A DNA stretch of 64,000 nucleotides from Odiellus spinosus. Taxonomy: Eukaryota; Arthropoda; Arachnida; Opiliones; Phalangiidae. The DNA is taken from assembly GCA_963920705.1 (NCBI GenBank), contig OY987239.1:6997871-7061870 (forward strand), written 5' to 3'. The translations under genes and the position numbers were made by a program. A model generated the notes under the pieces. That model searched no databases. It was not told the DNA's origin and saw only the letters and a program-made list of their open reading frames with translations. Every line of letters starts with the position of its first letter. Positions within the stretch are counted from its first letter, which is position 1. Positions 59,601 to 64,000 of this stretch are shown here, piece after piece.

Positions 59601-61907
59601 AGACTGCATAAAGACACCCAAAAGATTTCCCCAACACCTCTTAAGACTACATAAGACACCCGAAAGACCTCCCCAAGACCTCTTAAGACTGCATAAAGAC
59701 ACCCAAAAGATTTCCCCAACACCTCTTAAGACTACATAAGACACCCGAAAGACTTCCCCAAGACCTCTTAAGACTACATAAGACACCCGAAAGACTTCCC
59801 CAAGACCTCTTAAGACTACATAAGATACCCGAAAGACTTCCCCAAAACCTCTTAAGACTACATAAGACACCCGAAAGACTTCCCCAAGACCTCTTAAGAC
59901 TAACTTTTTTTTTTGTAAGGGTTACATTATTGTATCGTAAACATTGAATTCAGTGACACAATCATTTTTGTTACATAACTGTAACCAATGTCAAGCTATG
60001 TTTTATTATAGTTGTAGAATCTCCTTAACCAACAACATTACGCTGTGATAATAATTAGGAGAGTTCTAGCTTCTTGTTAAAGTTTTGGCAATAGCCAAGA
60101 TAAACATCTATGTGTTTGCGAGTGCCCAGTCGAGCTTCCAGGCGAGCGCTCGGCTCGAAGCTTGATAAGAGTTTTTCAAAAGCTCGTCAGGGTTCGAGTC
60201 CAAAAATCTAGAGCTCGTCAGGGTTCGAGTCCAAAAATCTAGAGCTCGTCAGGGTTAGACCTCGATAAAAGCTGGGCGAGCCCTGAACAAAGACGACCTT
60301 ATCTAATTTAATCTTGTATTGTCAGCGCACTCCTTCTTTATCTATTTTTTATTCTATAATGCTTGCAAAAAAGGTTTTTAGCTTGTAAACGCTTGAAATA
60401 ACCAATTTTTAGGCTTAATAAAATCATACCAAAAGCTTAAAAGCTCGATAAGCAAAATTCAGTGCTCAAGCTCGACTCCCAGCTCGATAAGAAAATTTTT
60501 CAGGGCTCAAAGCTTGATAAGAAAAATTTTCAAGAGCTCGAGCTCGGCTCCAAGCCTGAAATTTAGGGCTCTCACACCTCTCTAGTTGTGGGCGCAATCT
60601 TTTGGTTGACTTGGGTATCAAAAAAGGTTTCATTAGCTGGCCTAGTGTGCCCTTTGCTTTAGCTGAACAAAACTAACGTAAATCGAGGAAAATATACAAG
60701 TTCGTTGAATTTCCTAAACCAGTATTGTTTAGTATTAACTTTTAAATTTAATGTTACTTCAAGGATGTACTTATTCTGGAGCAATTTGTGGATTCCGAGG
60801 GAAGTATCGTTCCTCAGCAAGTGACAGGTTTATGTGAAAAACAGCATCGTATTTGTCAATCACTTGTTATTCAAGCTCAAAAAGCCGGTAAATATAAAAA
60901 GAACATCTTAACTATCTCAACCTTAAAGTGTCATCTAGCGCAACGCCTTATTATAAGAAAATAATTTCAAGTCCAAAAAATCTTAACTAGGCTTAGCCGT
61001 TGAACTGAGGGCTTTTCACAGGTTTCATCAAGAGTAATTAAAGGATTTAGGTTGATCAAAATGAAATTCTCGATACTTTGAGGCCAGATACGACCTAATT
61101 TAACAAATAGAACACCGTAAAGAATTATATTAGTTTTTCTCAAGATTGTTTAATTTCAAAGGAACTAAACGCCGTTAGATTATCTTCTCTGTTTTTGATT
61201 TGCGATACGGCTATTTAAAGCGTTTATTTCATACACAAACTATATTACGAATTCATCCTTGCTACTTTAGTCCAATTTAGTCTAGTCAGACTCTTCCCAG
61301 CTGTCTTCAGATAACCCCAAAGCTCGTTAATGTAGCTTCCAGTCGCAAATTATTTAGAGATATCAGTAATCCACCAAAAAGATATTTGTTTCAGTTAGGG
61401 TGTGTGCTGCTTTGAGTTATTTTGGACATAATTTTCATAAATATATGAAAATGTACTATCTACTATTCGCTTTTCTGATCGAAGGGGGGGGGGACGTCAG
61501 AGCTTGAAGGGTGACATTACGATTTTAGCGCCATCTAATAAACACATACAATTAACAAAATGCGGTAAATTTGAAGGGGTGACTTCCCGTTTATAAAAGC
61601 AGTAAGAGAGTCACTATTATAAACATATTTCCCCGGTCATCCTGGTATCCCTTTTACATTGCGTTTCAATTTACTTCAGCTTTTCTCACTTTGCTAAATT
61701 AACATTTAAAATTTTGCGGTAGTGACAGACATTGTTACAAAGATCGAATTATATAATTTGATAGGTCTATTACCAAAAAGTACAAAGGCTGATGATCCTA
61801 CAGCTAAAGAAGGTTGGAGAAAGCCAAACACTTACTTCAAGAAATATAGTCAAATCAAACATATGGACAATCGCCGAGATGATAAAACCTTCAAGAAACC
61901 GTATTAA
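53630..61907 (+). CDS. mRpS18A: mitochondrial ribosomal protein S18A
   Basis: Four exons, 53630-53738, 58760-58902, 60764-60887 and 61765-61907, join in phase to 172 codons plus TAA. Exon 1 starts MAAAWRRSCVLGSF, a basic mitochondrial targeting peptide. Exon 2 holds the S18 zinc-type motif SACPLCRLGIENLRHT. Exon 3 continues DVLILEQFVDSEGSIVPQQV and TGLCEKQHRICQSLVIQAQK. Exon 4 gives AGLLPKSTKADDP and a basic tail. The CPxC, DVLxLxQF, TGLC and AxxAGLLP blocks and their order match animal MRPS18A, a subunit assigned to the mitochondrial ribosome that has a bacterial S18 fold. Human protein is slightly longer (about 196 aa). Introns of 5.0, 1.9 and 0.9 kb are packed with repeats. No AATAAA is seen in the first 60 bp after the stop. 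Confidence 0.93.
54772..55654. mobile_element. hAT-like CAGGGTGACCAC element, long copy
   Basis: Ends CAGGGTGACCACTTTTCC and GTGGTCACCCTG; arms are rich in CCTATATTT. CAGGG termini are typical of hAT elements, but I find no 8-bp duplication. Relative to the copy at 62003-62785 it carries an extra 440-bp middle segment (about 55046-55485). Intron 1 of mRpS18A. Confidence 0.75.
56189..56277. mobile_element. CCCTTACCGAAAA foldback element, short copy
   Basis: 89 bp; ends CCCTTACCGAAAATAGTC and GACTAAC..-like GGTAAGGG, with CTTGGGGAAGTC inside. The smallest member of the family at 57099, 58188, 59193 and 63427. Confidence 0.7.
56499..57078. mobile_element. 580-bp CAGAAGAAAATAG element
   Basis: Ends CAGAAGAAAATAGAGGAAGT and complement; flanking 7-mers GTACCAT and GTATCAT differ by one base. 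Near its right end a 25-bp segment (56957-56981, TGTCCCGATTGGC...) is identical to the sequence at 15932-15956 beside the 35-bp satellite. Confidence 0.85.
57099..57296. mobile_element. CTTACC foldback element, copy 2
   Basis: Ends CTTACCAAAAAAGTTAGTC and GAACTTTTTTTCGTAAG; internal GTCTTGGGGAAGTCTT units face their complement AAGACTTCCCCAAGAC. Confidence 0.75.
57592..57665. repeat. 21-bp tandem repeat (TTTTTCCCGGTCCCGTAATAA)
   Basis: Three full units and a partial one. Intron 1 of mRpS18A. Confidence 0.9.
57933..57985. other. 19-bp stem hairpin
   Basis: TTACGGTTAGCCTCCTTGA (57933-57951) pairs with TCAAGGAGGCTAACTGTAA (57967-57985), with a single G-T wobble and a 15-nt loop. Could be a minimal foldback or a small hairpin RNA; nothing else supports a function. 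Confidence 0.5.
58188..58376. mobile_element. CTTACC foldback element, copy 3 (left end lost)
   Basis: AGTCTTATGTAGTCTTAAGAGG units and the right terminus CAGACTAACTTTTTTCCGTA are present; the left terminus is not recognisable. Confidence 0.6.
59193..59921. mobile_element. CTTACC foldback element, copy 4, expanded by a 42-bp repeat
   Basis: Terminal CCTTACCGAAAAAAGTTAG and CTAACTTTTTTTTTTGTAAGG enclose about 13 head-to-tail units of 42 bp (CTCTTAAGACTACATAAGAC then ACCCGAAAGACTTCCCCAAG). The repeat grew inside the element. Open frames here are periodicity artefacts. Intron 2 of mRpS18A. Confidence 0.85.
60130..60565. repeat. AGCTCG-rich simple repeats
   Basis: GAGCTCGTCAGGGTTCGAGT is repeated in tandem at 60180-60265, and AGCTCGATAAGAAAAATTTT-like units at 60430-60545. 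Intron 2 of mRpS18A. Confidence 0.75.
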
Positions 61908-62002
61908 TGAAGAACAAAAGTTTTGTAAATATATCTGCTAATTGAAATTAAAAAAAAATCTAGAAACATAGTTTGTTTCAAGTGTGCTTAGATTCCAGTA
62001 AC

Positions 62003-62785
62003 ACAAGGTGACCACTTTTCCTATATTTCCTATTTTTTTCCTATATTTTCACCTCCTTCCTATTTTCTCCTATAATTTAATGGTAATTCCTATAATCTCC
62101 TATATTTCTACTCAAACTCTCTAGTTAAGGGTAAAGTTCTAAATCATACTGTCAGCTGTGGCAGAAGTCGATGAAACCCTCCTTTGAAGTCTACTACTCT
62201 AATGTTCCATATAGCGCTCCTCTCTGTATGGGTAAAATTCACAATTTTACGAGTTAGAAGGGGTCCTACTTCATCCCCCCTGTCTACGCAAAATTGGAAA
62301 TTCTCTCTCTCCACAAACGACGACGTTTTTTTGACGAACTCCGAGGCTGCTAGAGATATTCGCTCGACGAACTCCCGCTCCGAAAATATCTACCGTTAGG
62401 AGGCGTACGAATCGCGCTTTTTGAAACTAACCCATACAGAGAGGGGTAGACAAGACCCGGGAGTAATAGACTTCGAAGGAGGGTTTCATCGGCTTCTGGC
62501 TGTGGCTGTATAAGATTATTTTAGCTTAACTGTAAATTTTCCAGTTAAAATAGTCTGTAAAATTCCATACTATTTAAGCAATTGGATCATATTAATACCA
62601 TGTTTAAACCGGTGGCGAGAGTTGTGATGCAATAAGAAACATGGTTCCTACTTTCAATTATTTTCCTATTTTATCATATATTTTACACTTATTTCTTCCT
62701 ATTTTATCCTATATTTTACATAAAATTCTTCCTATATTTTCCTAAATTTCCTATATAGGATTTTCGAATTTTGAGTGGTCACCCC
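62003..62785. mobile_element. hAT-like CAGGGTGACCAC element, short copy with nested insertion
   Basis: Matches 54772-55654 at both ends but lacks the 440-bp middle. It is split by the MITE at 62162-62498. The undisturbed site in the long copy is at about 54911-54930. Confidence 0.8.
62162..62498 (+). mobile_element. CAGAAGCCGATG MITE, copy 8, nested
   Basis: Exact 7-bp duplication GCTGTGG at 62155-62161 and 62499-62505, inside the short hAT-like element. Confidence 0.93.
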
Positions 62786-63426
62786 GAATAACAGGTTATT
62801 TTTAATCAATTTTGACTGTTAAATAATTGAAAAACAATTCAAAAATACACGAAAGGTTTTGGGGCTAATTTAGACTTATTTATAATAATCCACGCACACT
62901 GCACCCATACCTGTGGAATTTCACAACCTGTTTCACAAACTATAACCAGAGTTTGGTGGTCTTCAAGGAGGTACAAGATATGATTACGAACCTTTAATTG
63001 TAAAGTAAAACTACCTTTATCATCACGGTAAATTACATTCCCCAGCTAGGCAGGATATAGACCATGACACGGGGGAGGTTACTTTATTTGCTGCTATAAA
63101 CTGGAATCTCAATTGTAACTAAATTTTGAATGTGGGATTTACTAGTCTTTTTCCTCTTTCGCTATCTCAACTACTTGCGGAGGAAGTCATAAATAAATAT
63201 TTAAATCTAGATGCGTTCCTCCTAAAACATTGGTATTGAACACCATGTACTAATCTTTCCCTCCAACTCGACTTTCCTCGGGGTTCACTAACGGTATTAG
63301 TGTACTGATCTGCTAGATCAAATTACCTTCCAAATAATTCCCTGGTTACAAAAAATGAACGGGAAATAAACAAAACTAAATTCAGGATCCTCAGTAAAGA
63401 TATTGAAAAAAATGGTGACAGCCTCT
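62786..63426. other. non-coding stretch
   Basis: No gene, RNA or named repeat recognised. Confidence 0.4.
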
Positions 63427-63613
63427 CCTTACAAAGAAAGCTAGTCTTCAGAGGTCTTGGGGAAGTCTTTCGGGTGTCTTATGCAGTCTTAAGAGGTCTA
63501 TGGGAAGTCTTCCATTATGTCAAGAATTCTTGGGGAGTTATTAAAGACTTCCCCAAGACCTTTTTAGTGTTCTTGAGGACCTCTTCACATCAGACTAACT
63601 TTTTTCGGTAAGG
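63427..63613. mobile_element. CTTACC foldback element, copy 5
   Basis: Ends CCTTACAAAGAAAGCTAGTC and GACTAACTTTTTTCGGTAAGG, with the CTTGGGGAAGTC body. No target duplication is evident. Confidence 0.75.
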
Positions 63614-64000
63614 GATCACTTTAAATAAATATTTTAAAGCTTAAAAACAACTAAAACTATCAATTCTGATTATTAAAATCGTGTGGCAATGTTTTGACGT
63701 CATCAAATGGATACAATTTTTAAATTAGAAAGTCGATTTATGATGTTGATCATCGAAAGTAAAAAATGGCATTGAAATTTCGAGAATTTTTGGCTCTTAC
63801 ATATCTACTCTTGACTAAGAGTCTGATTCTTGTAGGCCGGGATATATAATTCTTTAGCACGCAATTGATTCGGTCGTGACTTAATTGAGGAGGTGCATCA
63901 AACAATCACGAGAAAAGAAATAAAAACATAGTAGATTTTGAGGCCCAAATAGGATTAAAAATTATGGTATACGAAACAAGCTGCGTTAAATTAACAGCGT
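63614..64000. other. right edge, non-coding
   Basis: AT-rich sequence with no recognised content. Confidence 0.35.

Noticed and set aside
59196-59870. Minus-strand frames rich in VLRGLGEVFRVSY
   Set aside because: They come from the 42-bp repeat inside a foldback element.

Overview
The window is eukaryotic nuclear DNA, most likely from an arthropod and probably an insect. Genes are split into many short exons with GT..AG introns. AT-rich, repeat-dense DNA fills the space between exons. Short runs of the arthropod telomere-type repeat (CCTAA)n / (TTAGG)n occur inside repeats. No bacterial operons, CRISPR arrays or phage genes are visible. I rebuilt exons by hand from splice sites, codon phase and protein similarity; no search was run.

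Layout. (1) 1-5180, plus strand: five exons of a zinc-type alcohol dehydrogenase, entering from the left edge, whose terminal exon I could not find. (2) 5.2-23.4 kb: mostly repeats (several inverted-repeat transposon families, 16-, 41-, 35- and 22-bp tandem arrays, a 1,073-bp head-to-tail array), with one unrecognised terminal coding exon at 11305-11582. (3) 23452-33047, plus: a complete 14-exon NRF-6 / acyltransferase-3 multipass membrane protein (753 codons; every exon phase closes). (4) 36422-51938, minus: a secreted protein of about 2,070 residues with EAR-type repeats at both ends and a long central array of 47-50-residue repeats containing a GLVNGVDL-like core. It converges on the NRF-6 gene. 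(5) 52933-53140: a sequence whose 5' end matches the Alu domain of SRP (7SL) RNA, with compensated stem changes. (6) 53630-61907, plus: a complete four-exon gene for mitochondrial ribosomal protein S18A (172 aa), with introns full of transposons and minisatellites. (7) 61.9-64 kb: nested transposons only.

The most notable feature is the mobile DNA. At least six unrelated short inverted-repeat families (fifteen copies) carry target-site duplications (TSDs) of 7 bp, an uncommon length. Empty sites inside other repeats in the same window confirm three insertions. Four copies of one family lie 7 to 45 nt from splice junctions of the NRF-6 gene. Other families have 3-bp A/T duplications (320-bp family), TAA (Harbinger-like), TTAA (AGGGAG termini) or hAT-like CAGGG termini.

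The genes show no obvious shared pathway; the neighbourhood looks like an ordinary gene-poor, transposon-rich chromosome arm.
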